Made by a program: the position numbers and the translations under genes. Shown piece by piece: positions 12,301-24,874 of a stretch of 64,000 nucleotides of DNA (positions are counted from its first letter, which is position 1; each line of letters opens with the position of its first letter). The notes beneath the pieces were generated by a model. It was not told where the DNA came from, made no database searches, and saw nothing but the letters and a program-made list of their open reading frames with translations. This DNA comes from Symsagittifera roscoffensis (taxonomy: Eukaryota > Xenacoelomorpha > Acoela > Convolutidae): NCBI RefSeq assembly GCF_963678635.1, contig NC_087064.1:49273346-49337345 (forward strand). The letters are read 5' to 3'.

Positions 12301-14428
12301 ATCAAAAAAAAGCCGGAGCGACTCAAACATGGCAATTCCAAACCGGTGCAACTTTATATTGACAATTCCAGACCGGCGCGACCGAAACTTGGCAAAGGAA
12401 GACCGGTGCGACTAAAAAAAACCACCGCGACCGGCGCGACTCAAAAAAATTTTCGGAATCTGTGAGACGTAAGGTAATGGCGCGGCCGGCGAGACTGAAA
12501 ACTTTCAATTTTTTTAAAGTTTTTTCTTAAGTCGCGCCGTCAGTCTTAAGTCTTTCTTTTATCGCGCCGCATAAATCTTTTCTTAAGTCACACCGCTTTA
12601 GTCTTTTCTAAAATCGCGCCGCTTCAGTTTTTCTTAACTCGCGGCGTCAGTTTTTTCTTAGGTCGCTCTAATTAGTCTTTTTATACGTCGAGTCGCTTTA
12701 AAAAAGTTTTAAAAGGCGCGACTTAAGATAAGACCACAGCGGGACTTAAAAAAAGACCTAAGCAAGCGGCGCGACATAAGAGAAGACTTAAGAAAAAACT
12801 TAAGCGGCGCGACTTAGGCAAAGACAGTCCCAAATTCAATAAAGACAGTCTAATTGGTCCTAATAATGCCCTACATGATTATTGGAACGTTGCCCTTATA
12901 CGAGCAGTCGTGTTATAAATTATTTGCTTCAGTGTGAAAAATTGGGTCTGGAAAAGACAAATATTACAATTTCTTATTTTTACTTCTAGTTTCGGAGTAG
13001 AATTCGATTTTCAGATTTCCTAGGAAAATTAAAATATTATTTAATAATCCATCTCTAATTAAGCTAGTTTTATCAAAAAAGTACCGATCAAAAGTTGTTC
13101 TGGAAATTCAAAGAGCTGCATGGGCTAACTTTTACTTTAAAAATCGCAAGTTGAAAGTTTATTCCTTCTTTGAGTTCATCACTCTTTTTCAACTGTCCTA
13201 TTTAGAAGTCTTTGAATAACTAGATGGTCTACAGGCAGGTGTAATTTTTGACAAAGTTATATGTAGTTTCAAAGAGTGCTGCTATAACTGATTTTGAGAT
13301 TCAAAATTTTCTACAACTTGCTCGCTTTTTGAGATGCACCGAAGATCTTGCAAGATAACCTCCCTTGGTCGACTAGGGTAAGCCATAGTTCTTTCCAGTA
13401 ACACGGGTCGAGATCCGCATCAAAAAAAAGCCGGAGCGACTCAAACATGGCAATTCCAAACCGGTGCAACTTTATATTGACAATTCCAGACCGGCGCGAC
13501 CGAAACTTGGCAAAGGAAGACCGGTGCGACTAAAAAAACCACCGCGACCGGCGCGACTCAAAAAAATTGTCGGAATCTGTGCGACGTAAGGTAATGGCGC
13601 GGCCGGCGAGACTGAAAATTTTCAATTTTTTAAAAGTTTTTTTAAGTCGCGGCGTCAGTATTAAGTCTTTCTTTTGTCGCGCCGCTTAAGTCTTTTCTTA
13701 AGTCACACCGCTTCAGTCTTTCTTAACTCGCAGCGTCAGCCTTTTCTTAGGTTGCGCCACTTAGTCTTTTTATATGTCGAGCCGCTTTAAAAAAAGTTTT
13801 GAGAGGCGCGACTTAAGATAAGACCTACAGCGGGACTTAAAAAAAGACCTAAGCAAGCGGCGCGACATAAGAGAAGACTTAAGCGGCGAGACTTAAGAAA
13901 AAACTTAAGCGGCGCGACTTAGACAAAGACCGCCGGCGCGTCTTATGAAAAGAGTGACGGCGCGACTTACGAAAAGAATGACGGCGCGACTTAAGAATAA
14001 ACCTAAGCGGCGCGACTTGAGAAAAGACTTAAGCGGCGCGACTTAAGAAAAAACTTAAACGGCGCGACTTAACCAAAGACCGGCGGCGCGACTTATGAAA
14101 AGACTGGCCGCGCGACCTCCGAAAAGACTGACGGCGCGACTTAAGAAAAAAACATAATCGTTGCGACTTAGAAAAGACTTCAGCGGCGCGACTTAAGAAA
14201 AACTGACAGCGCGACTTATGAAAAGACTGACGGCGCAACGTAAAAAAAGTCTGCCGGCGCGAATTAAGAAAAGACTGATGGCGCGACTTAAGAAAAGACT
14301 GACGGCGCGACTCAATAACAGACTGACGGCGCGACTTAAGCCCGCGGCGTGACTGCGAAATCCAGTCTGAAAACGGTATGCGGCGCGACTTACAATGTTT
14401 TTTCTTTAGTCGCGAACCTCGACCCGGG
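9396..14428. repeat. Four-fold tandem duplication including a transposon end
   Basis: Units begin with AGACAGTCCCAAATTCAATA at 9396, 10551, 11706 and 12822 (periods 1155, 1155, 1116 bp) and are nearly identical. Each contains about 570 bp of unique sequence, then the end of an inverted-repeat element (CCCGGGTCGAGGT at 9976-9988 in copy 1), then GTCGCGCC-type minisatellite first in one orientation and then in the other. Only the last unit reaches the opposite element end, ACCTCGACCCGGG at 14416-14428. An open frame present in units 1 and 2 (105 and 64 codons) is broken by stops in units 3 and 4, so I do not call a gene. Confidence 0.9.
13402..14428. mobile_element. Inverted-repeat transposon filled with GCGCGACTTAAG minisatellite
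   Basis: This is the one complete copy of the element inside the tandem array. Its left end is a variant of CCCGGGTCGAGGT at 13402-13414 and its right end the inverse at 14416-14428, giving 13-bp terminal inverted repeats. The interior is about twenty degenerate ~24-bp units of GGCGCGACTTAAGAAAAGAC. The left third is in the opposite orientation to the right two thirds, so the element could fold back on itself. There is no transposase. It is much richer in G+C than its surroundings. Confidence 0.7.
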
Positions 14429-15260
14429 AACTTTCAGTGACATGATCAGAACAAAGTTAACCTCAAAAATGTCTTTTTTCTGCTGTTTGCCTCGTTTTTA
14501 ATTGAGCAAAAATGCCAGAATCAGCTTCTTGTTTTCATGACTTTTTTGCCACATGACGTTTTTGATTACATTTTGTATCAGTTAAAAAAGAAATGGTTGT
14601 TGATGTAATGATTCTTCATGCTGTTTACTTTGATGCTACTCAGCTTGACGTGACGTTTTCTTAATGCTTCAAGTTTAAAATAGATGAGTTTTTCAGTTTT
14701 CAGTGAGCGAACTTTTGACAATTGGCGATGATTTTGTATGAAGATGGTGGATTTTGCAGTTGTAAGTCAAACGTGTTTATGGTTTTTAATGTGGTATTAA
14801 CTCAAAAAATTTTATTAAAACTAATGAAAATCCAAACAAACTGCTTCTGGACTTATAAATTAGCATAACTATATTTTGAGTGGTTGGTTTGACGCGATGT
14901 TTTATACTGTTAATTCTTTGTTTATTGCTGATTTTCTCTAGAATTTTGTTCGGACCATTAGGTTTTAAAAGTTCTGATAGACACAAAGTTTACGACATTA
15001 TGGTCAAATTTCGTATTACGGATATCGTCAATGTATTTTATTTTCGCTAAAGAAACCTTGAAACTATTTTCTTTTACCCTTTAAAAATATTTCGTTATTA
15101 TATACGCAGTTTTTCTACACCTATCTTATAGACGAGTATTTTTGAAAAAGAAACTTTTTTAAAAATAGCAATATTACATCTTTTTTCCACTTTTTAATAT
15201 AGCTTACCTTATATTTTTCTGAATAATTCACCGCTAAAACTTTTCCTTCAAACTCCAACT
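14429..15260. other. AT-rich stretch upstream of the Stum-like exon
   Basis: No repeat or exon is recognised. It must contain the 5' flank, and possibly the 5' UTR, of the gene starting at 15261. I see no convincing TATA box or initiator. Confidence 0.4.
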
Positions 15261-15441
15261 ATGTCAGACACAAGGAGGAAGCAGTCTGCGTTCCAGCGTT
15301 CCGCCACCATAGACATTGAAGGAGAGGTCGATCACCTGCAGGGTAGACGGACGCGGTCCTTTTATGGTCACAGAGTTCCCTGTCTACCTCTTCACCTGGC
15401 AATAGTCTGCTGCATTCTCAACATATTCCTTCCAGGAATAG
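15261..15441 (+). CDS. Stum/SPEC3-family membrane protein, first coding exon
   Basis: The exon starts at ATG 15261 and ends in phase 1 at a donor, ATAG|GTATTC. It encodes 60 residues. After a polar, Arg-rich N-terminus (about 38 residues) comes the hydrophobic stretch VPCLPLHLAIVCCILNIFLP followed by GIG. That is the hallmark of the SPEC3/Stum family ('IPCLPLPLAVVCCILNIFIPGLGT'), which are small proteins with two membrane segments. Drosophila Stum acts in mechanosensory proprioceptive neurons; SPEC3 is associated with ciliated ectoderm in sea urchin. The second membrane segment must lie on a later exon. I searched by eye to 18.7 kb and did not find it, so it may lie in the gap or further on. 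The exon is intact and less AT-rich than its flanks. Confidence 0.75.
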
Positions 15442-15586
15442 GTATTCATCAGTAATGATAGCCTAAAATTGTTTTTTTTTTTGCAATAACGTTTTAAGAG
15501 TTTTAAGAGCTTTCTCTTTATGTGATACTTCAAAAACAAAACAAGCTAAAAGAATAATCTTTGCTTCGGCGAACAAAGATGAGCAT

Positions 15587-15984
15587 CAGGAGTGGATCTA
15601 GGAGTTTTTTTGGGGGAAGGGGGCAGGGAGATGGGCGTAATATTCCAAAATTTGCCCAATTTTTCTTAACCTGCGCGATTTTTTTGTCGACTCTTTTCGG
15701 TCGACTAAATTGAGTTTTCGCGCATTCCCAGAACACAAGAGACTCCGTTTTGTAAAGAGAAAAATGTCAAAAGAAAGCAGCTATTGTGCACTTTTTGAAC
15801 GGTTTTGGCCAAAAAATGCATTTTTCCTGCTCGTGGCCCAGCTCAAATTGAAACTTATTGGCGCCTAAGGCGCTTTTAAAATTTTATTAGGGTTGGTCGG
15901 CCAAAATTGATGTCATAAAATAGTACCAAGGCGGACCCTTTGGGTGATGAGATAGTCGAAACCCTGAGGACATGAGGCATCCGC
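15587..15984. mobile_element. Decayed hAT-like non-autonomous element
   Basis: The left end CAGGAGTGGATCTAGG is a variant of the CAGGGGCGGATTTAGG terminal repeat seen at 36462 and 60416. Reading inward from the right, the complement carries the family's internal landmarks: a 'GGGTTTCGACT' block, 'ACCCAAAGGGTCCG', 'TTTTGGCCGACC' and 'GGCGCC'. The right terminal repeat is badly eroded (around 15975-15984). The copy lies just inside the first intron of the Stum-like gene. Confidence 0.65.
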
Positions 15985-18726
15985 ATGTTACTTTTGCCGC
16001 ATTTAGTTGCCGCGTGTTTCTGAATCTAGTGCCTCAGATTAGATATTTTTCATTTTACAGAATAAGTTTTCCTTTATCCAAAAACGGTCTTGATACGTTA
16101 TAATTCGTTTCATTGCTACGACGAAAAAGTTGGAAAAAAATTTGTTAGTTGGGTTGTTTTAACTTTTCAACTGATTTATTTAATTTTCTAAAATCAGGTC
16201 ACCTAAATAATTGTTTAATGATGGACCTGGATGATGTATCATTTTAAATTCTTTTCATTAGTGTTTTCATCAATGATAAAGAGCTTTCAACATTTTTAAG
16301 GGTCGCAAAAAACTGTTCAAAAATTGAAATTCGAAAAAAGAACAAGACTGCTCGTATGTCAGGGCGATGCCCTGAATGTTGCCGCACTGAAAGTCCTTGT
16401 ATAAAAATCGGTTTAAATTGAATTTTATAGTAAGTGTCTTTAAAGGCGAAAAAAAAGCAGCTATAATCAATTAAAAATGACTTATATTGCTACTATTTAA
16501 AAAAGCACTAAACTCCATTGCAAATCAATTATAACTGATTATTTTTCAATTTTATAGATGCAGACAATCAAACCCGATCTATATAGTAATTGATTTTATT
16601 GAGATGTGATTTTCAACGCACATTAAGTCGTTTGTCCGTTCATTTCAACTATTATTGGCTTTCTAAATTTTTCTTAAGACTAAAATTCAACAATGTTTTC
16701 AGCGCAACTTGGATTTTTGTTTCTCATTTTATATTACTCAACTTATTGTTTTCAACCATTTTCCTAATTTATTTAGAAGCTTTGGGGTGGCGGGAGGTAC
16801 GGAGCAAAGGGAAAAATGTAGATTAGGTTAAAAGGCAATGGGTTGGTAGGGCGGGGGGGGGGGGGGGCAACGAGCAAAGGCATAAATGCAGTAATTCTTA
16901 CATAACTTGGAAAAAGCGAAACCAAAAACCTGACTGCTCGTATCAGGGTGAAACCTTGAATGTTTCGATTGTCTTTTAAGGTCTATGGAGGAGTTTTTTT
17001 TCTAAGATTTTTGAGTTTTTTCAAAAAAAAAACTTAAGAAATTTTTGCGACTTTTTTTTTTAAATCATCCCCCCCCCATGCGCCGCACTAAGTACAAAGT
17101 GATGATAGATTTTGCTCCTAGTTACGTAACAATTATCACAAAAAGTCTGTTCAACCAATTTTGAACAACTTCTATGAGGTCCTAAATCTCCGCTTACGCT
17201 CAACTAGCACGAACTATATCTGTTTATTTATCCCAAGTTGGCTATCTTTCAAACCCAAAAACTGTACAAAAACAATGACAAATCTTTTTTAATTGAGCTC
17301 ACTATTCAAAAAAATCAATACTCTTCGAAATTTATTTTGAAATTTTGCCAAATATTGCTAGTTAAAATGTCGAATTATGTCTGGTGAAAATAAACGATCC
17401 CAAGCGCAATTATCCCAACAGTTTATTCAAAATGGTCGGCACAATAAGACCAAAAACTCCTTTTAAAAGATTTTAAACGAACTATAATTTTTTAAAAAAT
17501 AGATACAAACAATGGACTTAAATCGATTTTTTCTATCTTTTTACTTGAGGGCAACATGGGAATTGGTTATACTGATAACATATTAGACCACAAATATTCA
17601 TTATAAGTGACTTCTTTTCATCTTTCCCATTTAGGCTAGGTTGCCTCAATTCACTTTGTTAGATTTTTAATGACTTCAATTAATCCAATACTTTTTTCTA
17701 AAAAAACAGTGGTTGCTGCAGACGGATTTCGCTTTTTTACACAAAAAGGTTTGCTTTTGGCACCATTGGCCCCAATAATTACGACTTATTCAATGAAAAT
17801 TCGGCGTTCTTTTCGTACAAGATTAGTGTCTCGGAGTATTTTGCTTAAACCTAATTTTATTGGGTGGTGAGAAAAGTTTTTGCTGTGGAATTAGATTTAA
17901 ACGCCATTTTTTTTGATATATGTTTTTTCTGATCATCAAGTTTTGGACAGTTTGGTTTTTGGAATTGTAGTTTTTTTGGCTTTTTGAATTTGATTTTCAA
18001 AAAATGGTATTGAGCAGTTTTTGCTGCAGCGTTTTTTCATGTCAATGTCGCTCCCTGGATGCTTTTCGGTTTGTTCCAGTAATCTTTTTGGAATAGAGTT
18101 ATCTACTGCGCTGGTAAACTTCAGTTTCTTAAAATAAGGGAAGAAGTTCTGGTGTCGTCAAGATTCCAAAACTGCATATTTTTACCAACAATTTAAATCG
18201 ACAACTATATATCTCCTAATTTTCAGTTCAACACAGTTCATTTTAACACCTAGTCATTTCACTATTAAAATTAATGCTGTATGAATTCCTTATCTTATAA
18301 TCCTGCAATCAACGCACGCACCATAATGAAAAACTTGGTTTATCTTAGTTATACATGTTAAAAGGAGGCTTCCTAATTTACTTAAGACTCTTATCAACAA
18401 GTTTGTAAGTTATTTTCAATTAGACTTTTTGCTAAACCATTATGATTGCTAAAAAGCTGCTTGTGCTAATTCATAACAATTTGACGTAAAAATTGTTATG
18501 AATTTCATTTTTATGACTTAGTGAAAGGACTAAGTGTTAAAAAGTACGGTGTTAAATTGTATGTCATTAAATTGTAGGACAACGAATAGATACCAACAGC
18601 TCGTATCACTAGCGCAAATATAGAGAAGTGGTAAACTCGAATTTCGAAGCTTTTATGGTCAGAATTTTTTTGAAGCCAGGTGTCTGTTGAAGAAATGGTA
18701 TGTAGACGTTGGGAAAATTGCTCTAA
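15985..18726. other. AT-rich probable intron with dispersed repeat copies
   Basis: Two copies of the dispersed hairpin repeat are present, at about 16343-16400 (with CAGGGC..GCCCTG) and 16926-17000. The second continues into a longer repeat to about 17420, related to 39330-39835 and 44340-44720. A poly-G run of about 19 lies at 16849-16867. No exon was found; short open frames here lack any recognisable feature. Confidence 0.5.
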
Positions 18727-18926
18727 NNNNNNNNNNNNNNNNNNNNNNNNNNNNNNNNNNNNNNNNNNNNNNNNNNNNNNNNNNNNNNNNNNNNNNNNNN
18801 NNNNNNNNNNNNNNNNNNNNNNNNNNNNNNNNNNNNNNNNNNNNNNNNNNNNNNNNNNNNNNNNNNNNNNNNNNNNNNNNNNNNNNNNNNNNNNNNNNNN
18901 NNNNNNNNNNNNNNNNNNNNNNNNNN
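18727..18926. other. Assembly gap, 200 N
   Basis: Exactly 200 N, a standard placeholder, so the true length is unknown. Open frames that cross it are meaningless. Confidence 0.99.
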
Positions 18927-18976
18927 CCTCAACTTTGTAAATTCATCGCAGTTTAACTCTTCATTTTACTGTTTGT

Positions 18977-19407
18977 TTACAATAACCGCCCCCCCCCCCC
19001 AGCAGTTTACACCACTTGCCCCCTCGTTTACCCCCCGCGTTTACCACCCCCCAGCTTACCACCCCCCGTTTACCCCCCCCCCCCCCCCCCCCCCCGAATA
19101 CTAAATCGAATTTAGTATTCAAAATGAAATGGATTATAATTGATTATAATGGATTGTTAAATAAAAAATAATCGATTATAATGGTTTATCTCGGCAAAAA
19201 TAATCGATTTCCTTGACAAAAATAATGGATTCTAATCGATTATAATGGATTACAATGGTTTCTTTTTTTTTCAAAAATAATCGATTATAATGGCAATATA
19301 ATCGATTTCGTGTCTGAATTTACATCTGTAATGGATTAAAATGAGTTATTTTGTCTTGGGTATCCATTATAATCGATTAGAATCCATGGGCGCTCGGTGA
19401 GGGCGGG
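18977..19407. repeat. C-rich GTTTACCCCC block plus ATAATCGATTATAAT block
   Basis: A block of degenerate GTTTACCCCC units ending in poly-C (18985-19095) is followed by about 300 bp of interleaved ATAATCGATTATAAT/ATGGATTATAAT units. It ends with ATCCATGGGCGCTCGGTGAG (19381-19400), related to the terminal sequence at 62819-62838. The same order of parts is found at 61.1-62.8 kb, so this is a dispersed element family, here probably truncated on the left. The gap may be caused by the homopolymers. Confidence 0.7.
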
Positions 19408-20569
19408 ATAGTTTCTCTCCGACTATCGATTTTTTAACTGGCAGTTTTGACGCAATTTTCTCATCCCCAACTCATCAAAAGACTATTGTTTTACTGCGTT
19501 TGAAATTAAAAAACTTTTTTTTCTTGTGATCATGTTTCTTGATGCGAATCTTGAATACAAGGGGCGTTTAAAAAACATGTTTTTCACGTATTTCAATTTT
19601 TAATAACGTTTTCATCTTTCGGAATTTGATATACTTTCTTTATATGTTTCAGATAGAAAACCAGCAAACGGGAACGAATAAGTGCGGCTCTGCGGGCATT
19701 TCAAAAGAACTTGATATTTGAACTACCTCCCAAAAGATGTCCAATTATACTAGATCCTGTCAACAAATAAACTCCTTGAACACACACCTTGCACGGTTTT
19801 GTGATATTTAATGGTCTCTGAAGCAGTTGTTTTGTGAATTGAACCATTTTTATTTCATCAACAAAATCTTTCAAACCCTGTTTTGGCGTTTTCTAAGTTT
19901 TATCGGAGAACTGAGAGAGTATTCATTGCTGACAAATTAGAAAAAAATAAAATGATAATTTTTATAGGTCACTTTTAACAATTACGCAAGCTGACAGGAA
20001 GTGTTCTGCTGTCCCTTCTTGCATGCGACATGTAGCTGTTTTTTTAATAAATCCTTGAAATTCAAACTCAGAAACATGTTAACATCCTTCCCCTAATCGT
20101 TTTTTTTGGAGGAGGGAGGATGTTAACTTGGTCCAACAAATCTATGGGATTCATGTCCGTGTATTACCTTGTTGGGTTTTTAACAGCTTACATTAATTTT
20201 ATATGCCAACAACCCACCTCTCATTGTATAAAACCTGTATAAAACACAATTTTTAAAATTCTTTTATGTTCCATTATCTGTCTCAACCAAAACTGAAATT
20301 TTTATGAAGTCCTCTTTTGGGCATTTTTTGTAGGTTTCTTCAAAATATGTTATTGACTGATATCTCCGTTTTTTTTTAAATGTTCTCAAAATTTGGTTTT
20401 GTTTTTTTTCAAGTTTTTGTAGTGATGTTTAATTAGTTGTGCCACACACTGCAACCGTATACTGCAGTATTGACTGAATGTGACTGAATTAGGTTTTATT
20501 TAGTTGCGCTGTTCTTAGTACATCACGCAATCGGAAGAGTAACCGAAAAAAAATCCTTTTTGACGAGAA
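19408..20569. other. AT-rich stretch, nothing recognised
   Basis: No exon, repeat of note or structured RNA was seen. Confidence 0.5.
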
Positions 20570-22410
20570 AATTGATATAAAACTTGACATCTAACTTTGC
20601 GTCCATTCGAATGCCCAAATATTTAGTACAGATTTTTTTTGAACAACATAAGTTCCTACTCTCGGGTTATAAACTCTTACAATTTTTTCTTTTAAAATTT
20701 TTTTTTTTATTGTTTTGTCAAGGTTCAAAGTTAGCTTATCGATTCCCAACCAATTTGCATTTTTTGATAAATCATCATCGTATTGGTGTTAATTTTGTTA
20801 TTTTTGGTTCATTGCTGTTTCATCAGCGTAAAAAACATGTGTTCACTGAGTTTGTTATCGTTGGTATCAATGTTATAGTTGTTATCGTTCATCATTAAAA
20901 TGAACAGTCGTGGCCCCAGGATTGACCCCTAAGGAACTCCACAATGAATTATTTTAAATTTTAATTTTAAATCCTTTACTGACTACCTGTGATCAATTTG
21001 TTAAATAGATTTTAAACAATGCTTGAATGGGACCTCGTAGTACGCTGTTCTTGCTTTTTTGTAGAAGTGTTTCATATGACACAGTATCAAACCATTTTTG
21101 AGATCTGTGAAAATTGCATGTGTTACAATGAAGCTTAATTCTCAATACCTTCGGATTTCTTCCATGAAGTTTAACTGAGCATCTATGGATGACACTTTAG
21201 GCCTCGTGTTGATCAAAAAATAAAACAATGCGTTCCTAGGATTTTTTTCGAAATTTTTCGGCCTACATAAAGATCTTTTCGGCCTAAAAAGATATATAGG
21301 CCTACAACTATCTGGATTTTTCTTTGTTTCATTTTATGGACTTGTATTAAAATAGCCAAACCTTATTTGACTGTATTTTGTATGATGAATATGAAAAACT
21401 GAGAAAGTTACTGTTTTCGCTTGTTTTAAAAAATAATACTTTGAAGAGAAATCGCTTCTAATAAATTTTTCGCGACAATTTTATTTTCTCAGCATATATT
21501 GGCATTAAATTGATTAAAATCCTCGGTTTCTTCTCGGCTTAGGTTAACAGATTTATTTCTTTGACCCGATAATTTATCAAACTTTTGAGAAAAAGCTCGT
21601 GTGTTTTGTTAAGCATCAATTTTGAAATTGTTCAGAACAAAAAGTTTTCGTTTCTTGACTGTAAATTTTTGTGATGCATTTCAAGTTTTTGCTAATGACC
21701 TAACACACTATCCATAACTTTTCGGTTTTTGATATTCACAGTTTTGGTTTCCTTGTCTATCCAGGTTATTTGTTATCGGTAGTCTCTTTTTTCAGTTGAA
21801 CGAAATGAATTGTTTTTCGCTAGTATCTGATAAAAAAACTGAAAAGATTCAAAACATTTTAAGTTTCTATTTTTTTGTCGTGCTTTTGAAATTGAAGTTC
21901 ATTTTTTAATTTAAAAGTTTACTAAGTGTTCTTTTTTAACGTTTTCCAGTTTTTTTATTTCTGCTAGGGAATTTTTTTAGGAGACTCACATCTAAGCAAC
22001 TTTTTGAACTGATTCTTGGGCGAGATGATACTGAACTGTTTTGACAATTTCGATTAAAAGAATTGAGACAATCCCGTCATGCTTTTTTAAAATGAGAGTT
22101 TAAATGGGCGAGATTGAAGCCTCCGTAAAGCACATGTGTATCATTTGGTCCTACAAACACTAAATCCAATTCATTTTCAAGCTCTTCATCGAATCATTTA
22201 GTTTTACGCCAGGACTCAAATAAAAACAGTAATACATAGACAGGCTTTTTTCAAAGCAACTTTGATATTAATAAATTGACACTGGTCCGAGTTAAAACCC
22301 CTAATGCGCTAACATTTGGTGTCAATATCATCAAAAGCCAACTCCACTACCTCTCCTATCTTCTCCTTGATTTTCTACTTGTTCGTATTTTGTTTGAGTG
22401 AAGCATTTAT
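20570..22410 (-). pseudogene. Heavily decayed LINE (endonuclease and reverse transcriptase remnants)
   Basis: Read on the minus strand in shifting frames, the segment carries the landmarks of a Jockey/CR1-group LINE in the right order. From about 22400 down to 22045 come endonuclease remnants: 'RRGSGV', a strand ending in SWRKT, and 'VLYGGFNLAHLN', where the usual GDFN has become GGFN. From about 21225 come reverse-transcriptase remnants: 'RPKVSSIDAQLNFMEEIRRY', 'AIFTDLKKWFDTVSYETLLQ', then 'GVP' stop 'GSILGPRLF' near 20930. Further on are 'FYADE' (the usual YADD) near 20830, 'LTLNLDKT', and 'KYLGIRMDAKLDVKFYI' near 20600. Stops and frameshifts are numerous. This is an old copy, unrelated in detail to the intact LINE at 32-36 kb. 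Confidence 0.82.
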
Positions 22411-23840
22411 AGGGTGTTTTACATCAGCAATCTAATAATTCGTAAAACAAAAAAAAATCTGCTCATTTTTAGTTATAACCCGCGCCACTGACCAGATACG
22501 ATGTTTTGCTTAAATAACAATTCATATATTAGCAGGCTTATTGACCCTCAATTTGTTTGGAATAACAATTTTATTTTTTTTGTTATCGCTTCGACAATCA
22601 TTTTTTTCTGTCAAAACAAGAAAAAAGTAGGACGGCTATTACCTCCTGTTCTTTTTATTGTTTTTTATTAATTTCAATTCTTTTCCCTAAAATAATTTCA
22701 AAATTTTCCGCGGGCATTGCAGAGAAAATATTTTCTATATACAAACATGGATCATCGTTTTTGCAGTAGTTCTTCTTTTAGTTTTTAGTTCCGCGAAAAT
22801 TTTTTCAAGATTATTGATATTGCAACAACCACTTTTTTAAAACAATTTTTGTGAAAAAAAAAGTTTCAAACTGAATATGTGCAACTTGGAGATTTCGCGA
22901 GTATCGCAAAATTTTCAGCTCAAAAAAAATTAGTTTTTAGTCTTTTCTGCGGTTTCCTGTGGATACCATAAGGTCTCTGTCAATAATTTTGTTGCATAGT
23001 TTTCGATACTACAACAGAGAGTGTGAGGTTAACCTGAGAACAGAGAATTTTAAACTAATTCTGCGAAAAACATTAGTGCATCAAAAACTATATACTCATA
23101 TAAAAATGATCAGCTGTAAAAAAGTGCATTCAACTAGAAAACCTTTGATTTTTAAAAATGTAGAATAACGTAAGTCTAGAAACAGGAAAGATTGAGAATG
23201 TATTCATAGTTTTCGAAAAAAAAACAAAAAAAAACACTTTTGAACACTTTTTTTGTTTTTCTTACGAAATTATTTAGACTTCTATACTGGTTAAGCCACA
23301 TATTTTTTCAGAGGAAGAACAAAAACTCACAAATCTCAACTTATGATTTTGGTTAACCAGTGATGTACTGTGACGTATTTTGAAATGTTTTTTCTCATTA
23401 ACAGCTTGATGGGGAATTGTATCGCAAATGCTAGAGGTTACCTCAACAATTTTAGATACCTAATGGCATAACATTTGTTCGTGAATTCCACCCGCCTCAC
23501 CCGCTTTTGCTAGATAGTAGTTCTAGCTCTATCTTTTAGAAAATCGCGCAAAAACTGGTTTAGTTTAGCTTTATTTAGCGCGGAATTCTTTTACAAATCG
23601 TGGAACTGACTTACATTTGCGGATTTTGCTTCGATATTTTGCGAAAAATTTTTTAAATATACGGTATTTATTTAACTTTTGCAGAATCAAGTTGCGTGTG
23701 TCGAATCCAAAACAACTAGCTCCTTATGCACGTTGTAGAATCAGATACAGAACAAATGTGCCAAAAATATTTCTTTGCACGTAACTGTACGCGCAAACCA
23801 CGAAAATTTCGTAGGTGGAATCCAGTTACATTGTGGAGCG
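22411..23840. other. AT-rich stretch, nothing recognised
   Basis: No exon or repeat family was identified. Open frames are short and of low complexity. Confidence 0.5.
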
Positions 23841-23935
23841 TGTTTAAAGACTTGTCTCTGGATTCTAGTGTTCTCAAGACACCAATTTGTGCGCCTATCT
23901 AAAGTACAATTTTGCCTGGTAATGTAGTTTTTTAG
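23841..23935 (-). repeat. Fragment of the CATTACGAGGCC inverted-repeat element
   Basis: The sequence around TTTAAAGACTTGTCTCTGG through GCCTGGTAATG matches, in reverse orientation, the left half of the element at 24875-25076. The resemblance explains the open frame on the minus strand here, so no gene is called. Confidence 0.6.
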
Positions 23936-24874
23936 AGTAGACTCTTTCAATTTAATTTGGTAGGGTTAGACAGGCGACAAAAAAGTTTATCTATAAAACT
24001 ACCAAAGAATCAAACTTTTTAAACTGACATGAGATGAAAACAAAACATTGTTAAATTGTTGTAGGCTAATTTTTTCACCCACACCTAAATTTGGAAACAG
24101 ATCAAGATTGACTGATTCAATGCAGGTAAAAACCTTTAAAACGTTTTTATCGAAGTAAGCGGAACAGTTATCAGACTCAAAGACATCTTATGATGGATAA
24201 TAACCATGGTTTTATTAAGAAAAACTAATTTTACGTTATTTTCACACATTTTAGTTCAGTTTATCACAGTGTTTTATCTCCTAATCAAGCTCTCATAGAA
24301 ATCCTTTCAACTTAATTTAAAATTACTCCTCGATTAAATTTTTGTTGGGCAAAAATTTAAACCAAACCAAATAAAAGAATGTACTCAAAATTTGGTAGAA
24401 ACGAACACTAATTTTTGCATGATGTACAAAGTAATTTTACAAACTTAAGGAAGGTAATCTATTTTATATCTCTTTTACAAATTTGTTTTATATCTCAATT
24501 GATTACGCAGGCGTTATCAAACATGATAATAGACTTTTTTTCGGGCTAGCAACTTGTTTAACAGAATCACTTGAGTCACTTCTGTATTGGTTCATAATGA
24601 ATTCAAACTTCTATGCACTCGCGGCCAAAATTAGCCTGGAGGTAACGAATGTGCCTGGACGGCGAAGGTCCTGTTTTCGAATCTGACCAGGACCTTTTTT
24701 TCGAACGCGAAGTATGCTGTTTCAAATAAAATTGTCAGTTTTTCTGTTGTTGGCTTAGTTGTGAAATTTTGAAAGCGTCTTTTTTGCTGCGCGCTTTTTC
24801 GATGTTGCTTTTAGTGTTTGATTTTCCTCGTAAATTTTGTAATTTTACTCATCTTGACTTCGTATTTTTTTCTT
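23936..24874. other. AT-rich stretch with one strong hairpin at 24667-24698
   Basis: Mostly featureless. AGGTCCTG and CAGGACCT form a perfect 8-bp stem around a 14-base loop, followed by a run of T. The upstream 50 bases vaguely resemble a tRNA but no acceptor stem or cloverleaf can be drawn. Confidence 0.4.

Noticed and set aside
18680-18956. Open frames crossing the 200-N gap
   Set aside because: They consist almost entirely of unknown residues.
20584-20898. 104-codon plus-strand open frame
   Set aside because: It lies antisense to the decayed LINE reverse transcriptase, whose YADD-like and GVP...LGP motifs explain the sequence.
24640-24698. tRNA or Pol III gene ending in a hairpin and T run
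   Set aside because: The hairpin is perfect, but no cloverleaf or 5' acceptor partner is present.
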